Notes under the pieces: generated by a model | What the model was told of the DNA's origin: nothing | The model's input: only the letters and a program-made list of their open reading frames with translations | Database searches by the model: none | Shown: piece by piece, positions 51,727-61,518 of the stretch | How positions within the stretch are numbered: position 1 is the first letter of the stretch | Layout of the letters: each line of letters starts with the position of its first letter | NCBI GenBank assembly: GCA_965223355.1 | Contig: CBDCWE010000003.1 | Coordinates: 3,100,001-3,164,000 of the forward strand | Length of the DNA stretch: 64,000 nucleotides | Source of the DNA: Tectiglobus sp965223355 | GTDB lineage: Bacteria > Pseudomonadota > Alphaproteobacteria > Rhizobiales > Hyphomicrobiaceae | Reading direction: 5' to 3' | Position numbers and translations under genes: made by a program

Positions 51727-51793
51727 GGGGAGGCGCACGGACCTCCCCACCGATCCGTTGGGGGATCATCCGCATGGCGCGGATGATCCTTTT
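51727..51793 (+). terminator. Tandem hairpins with T-run after the first flp gene
   Basis: The first hairpin is GGGGAGG/CCTCCCC (51727-51748). The second, 51763-51789, pairs GGATCATCCGC with GCGGATGATCC and is followed by TTTTCTCGTTT: a textbook intrinsic terminator. The spacer on to 52047 is AT-rich (around 51800-51900) and may hold a promoter for the downstream genes, not resolved. Confidence 0.85.
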
Positions 51794-52047
51794 CTCGTTT
51801 ATCGGGCCTATTCAAGCGGATTAAGATAATATTTTCCGAAGTTTGCAGAAAATCGAATTTCACTTGAATCTTCAACTCTAGATGGTCGATTATTAAGATC
51901 ATGGCATCAAAGCTGTTCGCGCCGAGCCGCACCAGAGCTGTTCGCGCCGAACCGCAATGGCGCTGTTCGTGTCAAGCCGTAGTGGCCGGCTTTTTGCAGC
52001 GAACATCGAACTGCGGTCAAATAGGGATTCAAGTGGAGTTACTCAGT

Positions 52048-52215
52048 ATGTCAGGCTTGCTACGACGTTTCATGGGCGATCAGTCCGGGGCAACGGCAAT
52101 CGAATATGCTTTGCTTGCCGGGCTCATCGCGCTGGCAGTGGTTGCGAGTGCGCGCCAGCTCGGCTCAAGTCTCGACAACAGCTTTAAGAACACTGCCAAC
52201 GCCTTGGGCAGTTAA
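52048..52215 (+). CDS. Second Flp pilin
   Basis: About 55 residues from the ATG at 52048 (GGAG upstream); a longer frame from 51901 adds non-pilin sequence. MSGLLRRFMGDQSGATAIEY leads into the hydrophobic core ALLAGLIALAVVASA, with the same GATAIEYALL signature as the first pilin. The tail SLDNSFKNTANALGS differs clearly. Two divergent pilins suggest either a major and a minor subunit or antigenic/condition-specific use. Confidence 0.92.
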   Translation: MSGLLRRFMGDQSGATAIEYALLAGLIALAVVASARQLGSSLDNSFKNTANALGS

Positions 52216-52292
52216 TCAGCGATTTACACCGACACGCTAAGCTTTGAATTGTGCTCAATTAGGGCGAGTGTGTTGGTGTCGGAGTTCGTGGC

Positions 52293-52796
52293 GTGTTCGA
52301 GTATTCACTCCTGTTGATCTTTCCAGCAGCGATGGCGTTTGCTGCGATGCTGGATCTCTTCACGATGACGATCCCGAACAAGATCTCGCTGGGCTTGCTT
52401 GCGAGTTTTCTGATTGTCGCGCCATTGACCGGCATGCCGTGGGAGCAGTTCTTCGTCCACATCGCCATCGGCTTTGCCGTGCTGGTCGCCGGCATTGTCT
52501 TGTTTGCCTTTGGAGTTCTGGGCGGGGGCGATGCAAAGCTGGTTGCGGCTGCTTCCTTGTGGATCGGCTACAACGATTTGCTGGCATATCTGTTCGTTGC
52601 CGCCCAGCTCGGAGCTGTGCTCTCGATCGCTATCATCATGTATCGCGGCATGCTGCCGCCGCGGTGGGCACTCAACGTGGACTGGGCAATGCGCCTCTAC
52701 AACAAGAATGAGGGCATTCCGTACGGAATTGCGCTGGCCGGTGGCGCGTTGGTGACCTTTCCAACGACTTCCTGGTTCCTCTCCGTCGCGGCTTGA
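52293..52796 (+). CDS. cpaA: Prepilin peptidase CpaA/TadV
   Basis: 167 residues, GTG start with GGAG eight bases upstream. A24-type aspartic peptidase that removes the leader of Flp pilins and pseudopilins. AMLDLFTMTIPNKISLGLL carries the first catalytic Asp; the second is in GVLGGGDAKLVAAASLWIG (GxGD motif, residues about 76-80). Five to six membrane segments. It follows the second flp gene by 77 bases. Confidence 0.93.
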   Translation: MFEYSLLLIFPAAMAFAAMLDLFTMTIPNKISLGLLASFLIVAPLTGMPWEQFFVHIAIGFAVLVAGIVLFAFGVLGGGDAKLVAAASLWIGYNDLLAYLFVAAQLGAVLSIAIIMYRGMLPPRWALNVDWAMRLYNKNEGIPYGIALAGGALVTFPTTSWFLSVAA

Positions 52797-52957
52797 TGCT
52801 GCGGCAGGCGGCATAATTTGCGCGTCAATGTTTGGAATTCGTTAACACAGGTTGGATCGTTTTCCGACGCTGATTAACGCGCTGTTGAGTTTTCTGCAGC
52901 AATGTAGCCGTACGAGTGGGAGCCCTTGCGGGCAGTTGGAAAGGACTTGATCGCGCT

Positions 52958-53752
52958 ATGAAACGGGGTCAGTTAATCGGAATTGGAATCGCCGGCGTTG
53001 CCGGACTCGTCGCCTTTACGGGCATGCAAAGCTTCGTCAACCAGAAGCCCAAGACGATCATCAAAAAAGAGACCGTCGATTCTTCGGAAGTCCTCGTCGC
53101 GAGCATGGACATGGGACTGGGCACCGTTGCGGAGGCGACGCATTTCAACTGGAAAAAATGGCCGAAGGATGCGGTCAGCCCCGGCTATATCACGCGCTCC
53201 GGCAACCCGATGGCGGTGCAAGAGCTCGTCGGCGGCATCGCGCGATCAATGATTAGTCAGGGTGAACCCATTACTTCCACGAAGCTGGTCAGCGCCGGTA
53301 AGGGCGGTGTGCTGGCTGCCATTCTGCCGAAGGGCATGCGTGCCATCTCGACCAAGATCACGGACGTGTCAGCGGCCGGTCGGCTCATTCTGCCGAACGA
53401 CCACGTCGACGTGCTTTTGACCAAACGCAATCGCGGCCGCAACGGTGGCGAGAACTTCGTAACGGATACGTTGTTCCGGAACATCCGTGTGCTCGCAATC
53501 GGGCGCAAGCTCGACGTTGAAAAGAAACAGAACGGAGCCGACGGACCTGTGGCAACGCTGCAGCTGACGCCGCGTCAGGCTGAGATGCTCGCCCTGGCCA
53601 ACTCCGTGGGTGACATTTCGCTGGCACTGAGGAGTATCGCGGACATCGATGACCAGGCGGGCGAGGATCCGTCCTTGGGCAAGCGCGAGCAGTCGACGGC
53701 GGTGAAAATCTTCAAGTATGGCGTCAAGGGGCGTGCTTACGGCGTCAACTAA
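52958..53752 (+). CDS. cpaB: Pilus assembly protein CpaB/RcpC
   Basis: About 264 residues from the ATG at 52958. The single N-terminal membrane anchor IGIGIAGVAGLVAFTGMQSF is followed by a SAF domain (SSEVLVASMDMGLGTVAEA ... WPKDAVSPGYITR) and the RcpC block ISTKITDVSAAGRLILPNDHVDVLLT. It is thought to work with the CpaC secretin in the periplasm. First gene of the run cpaBCDEF-tadBC; a likely promoter region is 52797-52957, with TTAA elements but no clear box. Confidence 0.92.
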   Translation: MKRGQLIGIGIAGVAGLVAFTGMQSFVNQKPKTIIKKETVDSSEVLVASMDMGLGTVAEATHFNWKKWPKDAVSPGYITRSGNPMAVQELVGGIARSMISQGEPITSTKLVSAGKGGVLAAILPKGMRAISTKITDVSAAGRLILPNDHVDVLLTKRNRGRNGGENFVTDTLFRNIRVLAIGRKLDVEKKQNGADGPVATLQLTPRQAEMLALANSVGDISLALRSIADIDDQAGEDPSLGKREQSTAVKIFKYGVKGRAYGVN

Positions 53753-53847
53753 GCGGATTCTATAAGGTAGCGTTGCAGTATCGCGTGAGTGCAGGCGTTT
53801 GAAGTTCGAGATTGACCACAAGTTAGCTCGTCAAAAGGCTGGAACCC

Positions 53848-55386
53848 ATGCGGAACCCTCTACACTATTTTTGCAGCGTCGCACTGTCCGTTATGGCGGC
53901 TACGGCGATGTCCTTAACGCTGTCGGGACAGTATTCGGCGGCCAATGCACAAGGCAGAAACTACGCCAAAAACATCTCGTCTAGCGGCGTGCACCAGTCC
54001 GTTCTTCGCATCAGTAACAATCAACAGTTGCCGATGACGAAGATTATAACGCTGTCGCGAAACAAATCGATGCTGGTCGAGATGCCGCGGCAGTTGAGAG
54101 ATGTTTTGGTGTCGAACCCGGCGTTGGTCGATGCCGTCGTGCAGACTGCCAACCGTGTTTATCTGATCGGCAAGAATGCCGGTCAGGCAAACGTCTTCTT
54201 CTTCGACACCCAAGGCGAACGCATCCTCACGCTCGAGGTGCAAATCGAGGTTGATACCAGGCCGCTCGACGCCATGCTGCGGCGCTTCATTCCGGGCTCG
54301 AACATCCGAACGGAAACACTGAACGAGACGCTGATCCTGACCGGTACGGTCCGCAATCCAGATGATTCAACGCGGGCGGAAGCGCTAGCCGGCCGATTTG
54401 CAAACACGCAGGCTCCTCAATCCGAAGCGGTCAAGCTGGCTAAAGTCATCAATATGCTGGTCGTCGAAGGCGAAGAGCAGGTGATGCTGCGGGTCAAGTT
54501 CGCTGAAGTCCAACGCACCGCGCTCAAGCAGTTCGGTGTCAACATTGGCGGCAGCGTGAACAATGGAACGAACATCACCACGATTACAACCCAGAACTCG
54601 TTGCCGGTTACAACTGCGGAAGGCTTGAATGATCTTGGTCAGATCGTCGGCTGGCCGCTTACCGTCTCTGGGGTTGGATCAGGTATCGGCGGCGCGCTTG
54701 CGACGGCCAACAATGCGCGCCAACTCGCCTACACGCTCCGTGCCTTGGAGCGCAACGGACTGGTTCGCACGCTGGCTGAACCGAACCTGACAGCAGTGTC
54801 AGGCGAAAGTGCGAACTTTCTGGCCGGCGGTGAGTTTCCGATCCCGGTCGCGTCCGAAGACGAAAAGGTTACGATTGCCTTCAAAGAGTTCGGTGTCGGG
54901 CTTGCCTTCACACCCGTTGTCCTGAGCGAAGGTCGCATCAGCCTCAAGATCTCGACCGAAGTCAGTGAGCTGTCAACAAACGGTGCCGTGACGTTCGGCG
55001 GCATCGCGATCCCTGCGTTGACCAAGCGCAAGACGGAGTCGACCGTGGAATTGCCGTCAGGAGGGACACTGGCGATGTCCGGTCTGGTGCAAAGCAACAT
55101 TCAGAGGAACATCGACGGTTTTCCCGGCCTCAAGGAACTGCCAATTCTGGGAACGTTGTTTCGCAGCACCGATTTCGTCAACGAGGAAACCGAACTCATC
55201 GTCATCGTGACACCGTACATCGTGCGTCCGACGTCGCGGGACAAGATTGTTTCGCCAACTGATGGCCTTGCACCGGCAACCGACCAGAAGGCCTACCTGC
55301 TTGGCCATCTCAATCGCATTCATGGCCGGGCGGTTGCGTTGCCGGTCGGCAGCGTCAAAGACAGTTACGGTTTCATTGTCGAATAA
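53848..55386 (+). CDS. cpaC: Secretin CpaC/RcpA
   Basis: 512 residues. Signal peptide (ALSVMAATAMSLTLSG), N-terminal pilus-formation domain (ISLSRNKSMLVEM-like region through YLIGKNAGQANVFFF), a BON-like domain (IRTETLNETLILTGTVRN) and the secretin domain from about 230 (VEGEEQVMLRVKFAEVQRT ... FLAGGEFPIPV ... VELPSGGTLAMSGLVQ). It forms the outer-membrane pore for the Flp pilus. Length and order match Caulobacter CpaC. Confidence 0.95.
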   Translation: MRNPLHYFCSVALSVMAATAMSLTLSGQYSAANAQGRNYAKNISSSGVHQSVLRISNNQQLPMTKIITLSRNKSMLVEMPRQLRDVLVSNPALVDAVVQTANRVYLIGKNAGQANVFFFDTQGERILTLEVQIEVDTRPLDAMLRRFIPGSNIRTETLNETLILTGTVRNPDDSTRAEALAGRFANTQAPQSEAVKLAKVINMLVVEGEEQVMLRVKFAEVQRTALKQFGVNIGGSVNNGTNITTITTQNSLPVTTAEGLNDLGQIVGWPLTVSGVGSGIGGALATANNARQLAYTLRALERNGLVRTLAEPNLTAVSGESANFLAGGEFPIPVASEDEKVTIAFKEFGVGLAFTPVVLSEGRISLKISTEVSELSTNGAVTFGGIAIPALTKRKTESTVELPSGGTLAMSGLVQSNIQRNIDGFPGLKELPILGTLFRSTDFVNEETELIVIVTPYIVRPTSRDKIVSPTDGLAPATDQKAYLLGHLNRIHGRAVALPVGSVKDSYGFIVE

Positions 55387-55407
55387 TCGAAGGTTGGAGT
55401 GGGATCT

Positions 55408-56145
55408 ATGACCTATCAAGCTCAGACGCGGTTGCCAGCCTTCACTCAAGCGAAGCGGACGTTGGCAAAGATCGCAGCAATGTCGGCGGTGGCGCTTTCC
55501 GTGGCCGCATGCAAAGGCCATCTCAGCAACGAGTACAAGGACGGGCTGCTGCAGATCGACCACGACGAGATGCATCCGATCACGGTTTCGAAGCGACCTG
55601 CAACCATGGCCATTTCGGTTCGTCGCGGTGCCTACGGTCTCCTGCCAAGGCAGCAGGCGCGTGTTTCCCGGTTCCTTGCCAGACAACGGGTACGGGATGT
55701 CGGCAACTCAAAGCTTTACGTCGCCGTTCCGAGTGGCTCGGCAAACGAAGTCGAGGCGATGCAGGCGGTGACCGATCTCAGGCATTTGATCAGCGAGCAT
55801 GGTTATGATACGACGACCGTGAAGGTCAGCCCCTACCAGGCCGCGCGCCATTCGCAACCGCCAATCAGATTGTCGTACATGCGGTTTGTCGCCGAAGGGC
55901 CGGACTGCGGCAACTTTCCGACCAACCTGGCTCGCCAGTTCGACAATCTCCACCACGAGAACTACGGCTGTTTTGCGCAGAAGAACCTTGCGACGATGGT
56001 CGCCAACCCGGCGGATCTGATCGGCCCGAGAACGATGACGCCGCGCTCGGAAGAGCGCCGTCGCGTGATCTGGCAAAAGTGGCAGCAAGGCCAGAGCACC
56101 GCGGCCGAACGTTCGGGCGCAGAGACGGCTGATACCAAAAAGTAA
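55408..56145 (+). CDS. cpaD: Pilus assembly lipoprotein CpaD
   Basis: About 245 residues from the ATG at 55408, which has a GGAG site; the GTG nine bases earlier is less likely. A lipobox-like VALSVAACKGH lies near residue 35. DHDEMHPITV, RVSRFLARQR and GPDCGNFPTNLARQFDN with NYGCFAQKNLATMVANPADLIGPR are the CpaD family blocks. It is an outer-membrane lipoprotein that supports the secretin. Confidence 0.92.
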   Translation: MTYQAQTRLPAFTQAKRTLAKIAAMSAVALSVAACKGHLSNEYKDGLLQIDHDEMHPITVSKRPATMAISVRRGAYGLLPRQQARVSRFLARQRVRDVGNSKLYVAVPSGSANEVEAMQAVTDLRHLISEHGYDTTTVKVSPYQAARHSQPPIRLSYMRFVAEGPDCGNFPTNLARQFDNLHHENYGCFAQKNLATMVANPADLIGPRTMTPRSEERRRVIWQKWQQGQSTAAERSGAETADTKK

Positions 56146-56173
56146 TCCACGGACAGTTCAGGGGAGATTGAAG

Positions 56174-57493
56174 ATGTCGGATCAAGCACAGGTCTACGAA
56201 GACGATCAGGACTATAACGCTGGCGGCGACATGGCGACGACTGAGTACAGTGACGGCATATATGCCGACGCTCACGCTGCTCGCCCGGTGCCGCGGATCT
56301 CGATCCAGGCCTTTTGCGAGGATACAGCAACCGCCGAGGCAATCCAATATGCGGCAGAGGACCGCCGGCTTTCCAAGGCGCATGTCAGCGTCCATATGGG
56401 TGGGGCGGCAGCGGCTGTCGGTCACTATCAGGCCAGCCCGACACCAAACCTTATCGTTGTAGAATCAACACTCAATCGCGACGCCATACTCAGTGAACTC
56501 GATCAGCTGGCCGAGTGCTGCGATGCCGGAACAAAGGTGATCGTGATCGGCCAGGTCAACGATGTCGTGCTCTATCGGGAACTGCTCAAGCGTGGCGTCA
56601 GTGAATATCTGGTGGCACCAGTGCAGCCGCTTGGCTTTATGGAAGCGGTATCAAATCTGTACAACGATCCTGACTCCGAGCCGGTTGGCCAGGTCATCGC
56701 GTTCATCGGCGCGAAGGGTGGGGTTGGTTCATCCACCATCTGCCACAACGTCGCCTGGACGCTGTCGAGCGAGCTTGATTCAAGTGTCGTCGTTGCGGAC
56801 TTCGACCTGGCGTTCGGGACGACCGGCCTGGATTTCAACCAGGATCCGGTTCAGGGCATCGCAGAGGCATTGGCAACGCCCGAGCGCCTTGACGATCAGT
56901 TGCTCGATCGTCTTTTGACCAAGTGCACGGACAACCTGCACATCTTTGCGGCGCCGGTGGTTTTGGACCGCGATTATGAAATTTCCGCTGACGCCTGTGA
57001 AATGGTGATCGATGTTGTCCGCCAGAACGTGCCGTACGTGATCGTCGATGTTCCACATGGCTGGTCGGTTTGGTCCAAGCGCCTTCTATTACAGGCCGAC
57101 GAAGTGGTCGTGACAGCGGCGCCTGATCTTGCCAACCTGCGCAATGCCAAGAACATCTTTGACCTTCTGAAGCAAGCGCGTACGAATGACGGCCCGCCGC
57201 ATTTGGTCATGAATGCAGTTGGTTTGCCCAAGCGGCCTGAAATCAGCGTGTCCGAATTTTGCCAAGGCCTCGAAGTGGATGCGGCAGCGGTGATCGACTT
57301 CGACAGCGAAACCTTCGGCACAGCCGCCAACAACGGTCAGATGATCGACGAACTTAATGGCAAGGCAAAAGCGGTAGCCTCGTTCCATGATCTCGCACAC
57401 ATATTGACCCATCGTAGCACCAGTAAGTCAGCCAAGAGCGGTTCAAAGTCGGCATTGGCGCCGCTGTTTGAAAGGCTGAAATTTAAGCGTTAG
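56174..57493 (+). CDS. cpaE: Pilus localisation ATPase CpaE/TadZ
   Basis: About 439 residues from the ATG at 56174 (GGGGAG upstream). An N-terminal receiver-like domain (ISIQAFCEDTATAEAIQYAA ... EYLVAPVQPLGFMEAV) is followed by a MinD/ParA-type ATPase with the deviant Walker A AKGGVGSSTICHN (about 178-190), and VVVADFDLAFGTTGLDF. It positions the Tad machine, typically at the cell pole. Confidence 0.94.
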   Translation: MSDQAQVYEDDQDYNAGGDMATTEYSDGIYADAHAARPVPRISIQAFCEDTATAEAIQYAAEDRRLSKAHVSVHMGGAAAAVGHYQASPTPNLIVVESTLNRDAILSELDQLAECCDAGTKVIVIGQVNDVVLYRELLKRGVSEYLVAPVQPLGFMEAVSNLYNDPDSEPVGQVIAFIGAKGGVGSSTICHNVAWTLSSELDSSVVVADFDLAFGTTGLDFNQDPVQGIAEALATPERLDDQLLDRLLTKCTDNLHIFAAPVVLDRDYEISADACEMVIDVVRQNVPYVIVDVPHGWSVWSKRLLLQADEVVVTAAPDLANLRNAKNIFDLLKQARTNDGPPHLVMNAVGLPKRPEISVSEFCQGLEVDAAAVIDFDSETFGTAANNGQMIDELNGKAKAVASFHDLAHILTHRSTSKSAKSGSKSALAPLFERLKFKR

Positions 57494-57523
57494 ACGATTG
57501 CTGGGGGGAGAGAGGATATTTAA

Positions 57524-59035
57524 ATGTTTGGAAGGCGAAACGGTGAGATACGCTCTAAGCAGCCTGCTCAGACCCTGAGTCCTCAGGCAGGTGGTGCACA
57601 AGCAGAACCGGCTTCCACAACAAATATTTCGGCACCAACGGCGCCACCGCCGCCGGTGCCGGAGACGCATACAATGCCAGAGCAGTCGCGCGCGGGCGAA
57701 GGTCCTGCGAGATCGCGATCCGAGGAATACTATGATGTAAAGACGACGGTTTTCAACGCGCTGATCGATACCATCGACCTCACGCAACTTGCCAAGCTCG
57801 ATGCGGAGGCCGCGCGCGAAGAGATCAGGGATATCGTTAGCGAGATCATCCAGATCAAGAACGTGGTGATGTCCATTGCCGAGCAGGAAGAGCTGCTCGA
57901 GGACATTTGCAATGACGTTCTCGGCTATGGACCGCTGGAGCCCCTGCTTGCGCGAGATGACATCGCAGACATCATGGTGAACGGAGCAGATACCACGTTC
58001 ATCGAAGTGAACGGCAAAATGATCGAAACCAATGTGCGCTTCGCCGACAATGCGCAGCTGATGAATATTTGTCAGCGCATCGTGAGCCAGGTTGGTCGGC
58101 GCGTGGACGAATCCAGTCCGATATGCGATGCGCGCCTGCCCGACGGATCCCGTGTCAACGTGATTGCGCCGCCGCTTGCGATCGACGGGCCGTCATTGAC
58201 CATTCGTAAGTTCAAAAAGGATCGCCTCACGCTCGATCAGCTCGTGAAGTTTGGCTCGATCTCACAGGCGGGTAAGGAAATCCTTGAGGTGCTCGGTCGC
58301 GTGCGCTGCAATGTGATCGTGTCGGGCGGGACCGGTTCGGGTAAGACGACGTTGCTCAACTGTCTGTCGGCCTGCGTCGACCATGATGAGCGCATCATCA
58401 CTTGCGAAGACTCTGCCGAACTGCAGCTGCAGCAGCCGCATGTCGTAAGGCTGGAGACGCGCCCGCCCAACCTCGAAGGCGAAGGTCAGATCACGATGCG
58501 CGATCTGGTCAAGAACTGTCTGCGGATGCGCCCGGAACGCATTATCGTCGGCGAGGTTCGCGGATCTGAAGCGTTCGACCTGCTGCAGGCAATGAATACC
58601 GGTCATGACGGCTCGATGGGAACGTTGCACGCAAACAGCCCCCGCGAAGCCATAAGCCGCATGGAATCGATGATCATGATGGGTGGTTATGCACTGCCAA
58701 CCAAAACTATTCGCGAAATGATCACGGGCTCGGTCGACGTCATCGTCCAGGCCGCCCGTTTGCGCGATGGCTCGCGACGGATCACTCACATAACCGAAGT
58801 TGTCGGGATGGAAGGTGAGGTTGTCACGCTGCAAAACATTCTCGTCTACGAAATCACGGGCGAGGATCCGAAAACCGGCAAATTGCTCGGCCGGCATCGC
58901 TCGACCGGCATCTCGCGGCCGCGCTTTTATGAGCGGGCGGAGTACTACAATGAGGAAGACCGCCTCGCTCATGCGCTGGCAAGGTCGGAAGTGCAGGATG
59001 TCGACGGCACCGTTCTAGGAGAGGTCAATGCTTAG
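57524..59035 (+). CDS. cpaF: Pilus motor ATPase CpaF/TadA
   Basis: 503 residues with a long flexible N-terminus (proline/alanine-rich to about 65). Walker A SGGTGSGKTTLLN (about 268), ERIITCEDSAELQL (Asp box), RMRPERIIVGEVRG (Walker B) and TGHDGSMGTLHANS (His box) identify a bidirectional secretion ATPase that powers extension and retraction of Flp pili. A GGGGGAGAGAGG ribosome site is strong. The last 8 bases overlap tadB, so the two are translationally coupled. Confidence 0.96.
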   Translation: MFGRRNGEIRSKQPAQTLSPQAGGAQAEPASTTNISAPTAPPPPVPETHTMPEQSRAGEGPARSRSEEYYDVKTTVFNALIDTIDLTQLAKLDAEAAREEIRDIVSEIIQIKNVVMSIAEQEELLEDICNDVLGYGPLEPLLARDDIADIMVNGADTTFIEVNGKMIETNVRFADNAQLMNICQRIVSQVGRRVDESSPICDARLPDGSRVNVIAPPLAIDGPSLTIRKFKKDRLTLDQLVKFGSISQAGKEILEVLGRVRCNVIVSGGTGSGKTTLLNCLSACVDHDERIITCEDSAELQLQQPHVVRLETRPPNLEGEGQITMRDLVKNCLRMRPERIIVGEVRGSEAFDLLQAMNTGHDGSMGTLHANSPREAISRMESMIMMGGYALPTKTIREMITGSVDVIVQAARLRDGSRRITHITEVVGMEGEVVTLQNILVYEITGEDPKTGKLLGRHRSTGISRPRFYERAEYYNEEDRLAHALARSEVQDVDGTVLGEVNA

Positions 59036-60026
59036 TCCAGAACTGACGCAATTGGGTGTGCTGCTACTCGGAGCGATTGCCGTTGCGAGTGTCGTCTTCA
59101 CGTTGGCATATCCTTATCTGTCCGGTGAAAAGCAAACGGAAAAACGGATCAAGGGGGTGACCGAGAGCCGGGCTGCGCGTGGTGCCCGGCGTGCTGCTGT
59201 CGAACAGGGTGCGCAGCGCAAGCAGGCGGTGGCCGACACCTTGAAGACGATCGAGGATCAGAGCAAGAAGAAGAAGAGCGTGTCGTTTCGCATGCGGTTG
59301 CGTCGCGCGGGTCTCGATATATCGCTGCAAACTTTTTATCTTGTAAGCGCGATCTGTGGCATGGCGTTTGGCGCTGTGACATTCGTGTTGGTTCCCGGTG
59401 TCTCGATCTATGCAGTCGGCATCGTGGCCGCAGTTGGCATGTTCGGAGTGCCGCGCTGGGCCCTCGGCTTTCTGACCAAGCGGCGCCAGAAGAAGTTTCT
59501 CAACGAGCTCGCAAACGCGATCGACATCATCGTCCGTGGTGTCAAGTCGGGTCTGCCATTGAACGAATGCATCGGGATTATCGCACGCGAAAGCCCCGAA
59601 CCGCTGGCGTCCGAGTTTCGCGAAGTGATCGATGAACAGCGCGTGGGGGTTCCGCTCGGTGAATGTTTCGAGCGGATGTCGCAGCGCATGCCGCTGCCGG
59701 AAGTTCGCTTCTTTGCGATCGTGATTGCCATTCAACAATCCGCAGGTGGGAACCTGTCGGAGGCGTTGGGCAATCTGTCGGGGGTGCTACGGGCGCGTAA
59801 GCAGTTGAAGGCAAAGGTTGGTGCGCTGTCGGCGGAAGCCAAGGCTTCAGCTGCCGTGCTGGCGGCGATGCCTCTGATTGTCATGGGCCTGGTCTACATG
59901 ACGACGCCATCCTACATGGAGCCGCTGTGGACGACGACCGCTGGAAAGTTCATGCTGGGCTGTTCAGCAGTTTTGATGACCTGCGGGATCTTGATCATGA
60001 AGAAGATGATCAACTTCAAGTATTAG
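59028..60026 (+). CDS. tadB: Inner-membrane platform protein TadB
   Basis: 332 residues, T2SF fold. N-terminal segment LLLGAIAVASVVFTLAYPYL, a middle hydrophobic pair (AICGMAFGAVTFVLVPG) and the T2SF core NAIDIIVRGVKSGLPLNECI ... AIQQSAGGNLSEALGNLSGV, with two C-terminal membrane segments. It forms the membrane platform that CpaF acts on, together with TadC. Confidence 0.94.
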   Translation: MLSPELTQLGVLLLGAIAVASVVFTLAYPYLSGEKQTEKRIKGVTESRAARGARRAAVEQGAQRKQAVADTLKTIEDQSKKKKSVSFRMRLRRAGLDISLQTFYLVSAICGMAFGAVTFVLVPGVSIYAVGIVAAVGMFGVPRWALGFLTKRRQKKFLNELANAIDIIVRGVKSGLPLNECIGIIARESPEPLASEFREVIDEQRVGVPLGECFERMSQRMPLPEVRFFAIVIAIQQSAGGNLSEALGNLSGVLRARKQLKAKVGALSAEAKASAAVLAAMPLIVMGLVYMTTPSYMEPLWTTTAGKFMLGCSAVLMTCGILIMKKMINFKY

Positions 60027-60095
60027 GCATTAGGGTGATGGGTTTCGGGGCGCTGACGCCCCGGCGCTGGAGCAAGAAACGGCACAGGTGCTAGC

Positions 60096-61076
60096 ATGCT
60101 GGACTTTATCGAATTGATCACACAACCACAGCTGTTGGTGACAATTGCGGCGGCCATCGCAGCCTTCGCAACGGTTCTGACGGTCGCAATGCCGGTGCTC
60201 AACCGGGATCGCATGAGCCACCGTATGCGGGCAATGGCGGTCGAACGCGACAAGATGCGGGCGGCACGGTTCACAGACATCAAGGGTAACGGCGGCCGTG
60301 GCCGACTGCGCCAGGAGGCCAAAGGCTTCATGCGCGAATTCGTCGACCGCTTCGATCTGCGCTCAAAGTTTGAAACGGAAGATCTCAAGAACAACCTGAA
60401 GATGGCCGGCCTTCGCGGTCAAGCGCCGCTTTACGGCTATGTCTTCTTCCGCATGATCATGCCGCCAATCGTGTTGCTGGCGGCGTTGTTCTACCTGTTT
60501 GTCATTGAACAGGCAGATGCTTATTCGCCGATGATGAAACTGATGATTGCGGTCGGTGCCGCCGCCATCGGCTACTATCTACCGAGTATGTTCGTGGCCA
60601 ACCTCGTGCAGCGCCGCAAAACGGCGATCACCGAAGCATTTCCGGATGCGCTCGACATGCTGCTGATCTGTGTGCAGTCAGGTATGTCGGTGGAAGCCGC
60701 TTTCGGCCGGGTTGCCAAAGAGGTTGGTACACAGTCGATCGAGCTTGCTGAGGAATTCAGCCTGACAACGGCCGAACTGGCCTACCTGCCGGAACGTCGA
60801 CAGGCTTATGAAAATCTCGGGATTCGCACCGGCATCGACGCGATCAAGGCGACGACGACGGCCCTGGTGCAGGCGGAAAGTTACGGTACACCGGTCGGAC
60901 AGGCGCTGCGCGTGATGGCCAAGGAAAACCGCGATCTGCGCATTACCGAGGCCGAGAAAAAGGCGGCTGCGTTGCCACCGAAACTGACGGTTCCGATGAT
61001 CGTGTTCTTCCTGCCCGTGCTGTTCATCGTCATTCTCGGACCGGCCGGCATTTCGGTCATGCAGTTGGACAAGTAA
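60096..61076 (+). CDS. tadC: Inner-membrane platform protein TadC
   Basis: 326 residues, second T2SF protein. TEAFPDALDMLLICVQSGMS and VEAAFGRVAKEVG form the core; the end LPPKLTVPMIVFFLPVLFIV ILGPAGISV is typical. The start at 60096 follows a short GC-rich hairpin region (60041-60075) and the AAACGGCACAGGTGC motif shared with 23630-23644. Last plus-strand gene of the pilus operon. Confidence 0.93.
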   Translation: MLDFIELITQPQLLVTIAAAIAAFATVLTVAMPVLNRDRMSHRMRAMAVERDKMRAARFTDIKGNGGRGRLRQEAKGFMREFVDRFDLRSKFETEDLKNNLKMAGLRGQAPLYGYVFFRMIMPPIVLLAALFYLFVIEQADAYSPMMKLMIAVGAAAIGYYLPSMFVANLVQRRKTAITEAFPDALDMLLICVQSGMSVEAAFGRVAKEVGTQSIELAEEFSLTTAELAYLPERRQAYENLGIRTGIDAIKATTTALVQAESYGTPVGQALRVMAKENRDLRITEAEKKAAALPPKLTVPMIVFFLPVLFIVILGPAGISVMQLDK

Positions 61077-61252
61077 AACGCGTTAAGCGCGCGCGCATGC
61101 GCCGATGAACGCTGCTTGTTGTTGGTCGTGGTTCGGGCGCAGTTGACATCATCCGTGAAATCAAGGTCATGGCCGGGCCATGCCTCCGGGCCGCGCCGTC
61201 GGCCCACAAGCCACAAGCTCGGCGCTTGACAAAAGCGATTGAGCAAACGGAA

Positions 61253-61294
61253 ACGGCCGGCAAAGGATGGTGAGCAGCCATCCCTACCGGCCGT
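61253..61294 (+). terminator. Hairpin after tadC (possible terminator)
   Basis: Outer arms ACGGCCGG/CCGGCCGT and inner arms GGATGG/CCATCC. No T-run follows, so it may be a factor-dependent terminator or a simple palindrome. It lies in the 61077-61380 spacer, which otherwise shows no gene. Confidence 0.35.
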
Positions 61295-61380
61295 GGCAAG
61301 CGTTGGTTTTGGCGTTGTGACAAGTGCCGAACGACGCTTGGTTTTCTATAGCGTTTCAGAGCTGCCGAACCTTGCCATTA

Positions 61381-61516
61381 GATCTTCGTGCTTTAAGTTG
61401 GAACCGCTATTGCGGTTCCAACTTAAAGCACGAAGATGATCGCCACTTTAGAGGCGAGCAACTTTCTGCCTTTATTCGGGATCGTTCCGATTCCGAATAA
61501 AGGCAGGTTGCTCTGT
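61381..61516. repeat. Complete mosaic palindromic element behind the TadD-like gene
   Basis: Module B (GTGCTTTAAGTTGGAACCGC arms around TATT), linker CGCCACTTTAGAGGCGAG, then module A (AGCAACTTTCTGCCTTTATT ... GGCAGGTTGCTCT). Nearly identical to 14679-14811. Module A ends two bases before the TAG stop of the minus-strand gene, so the order is again stop-A-B. Confidence 0.85.
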
Positions 61517-61518
61517 CG

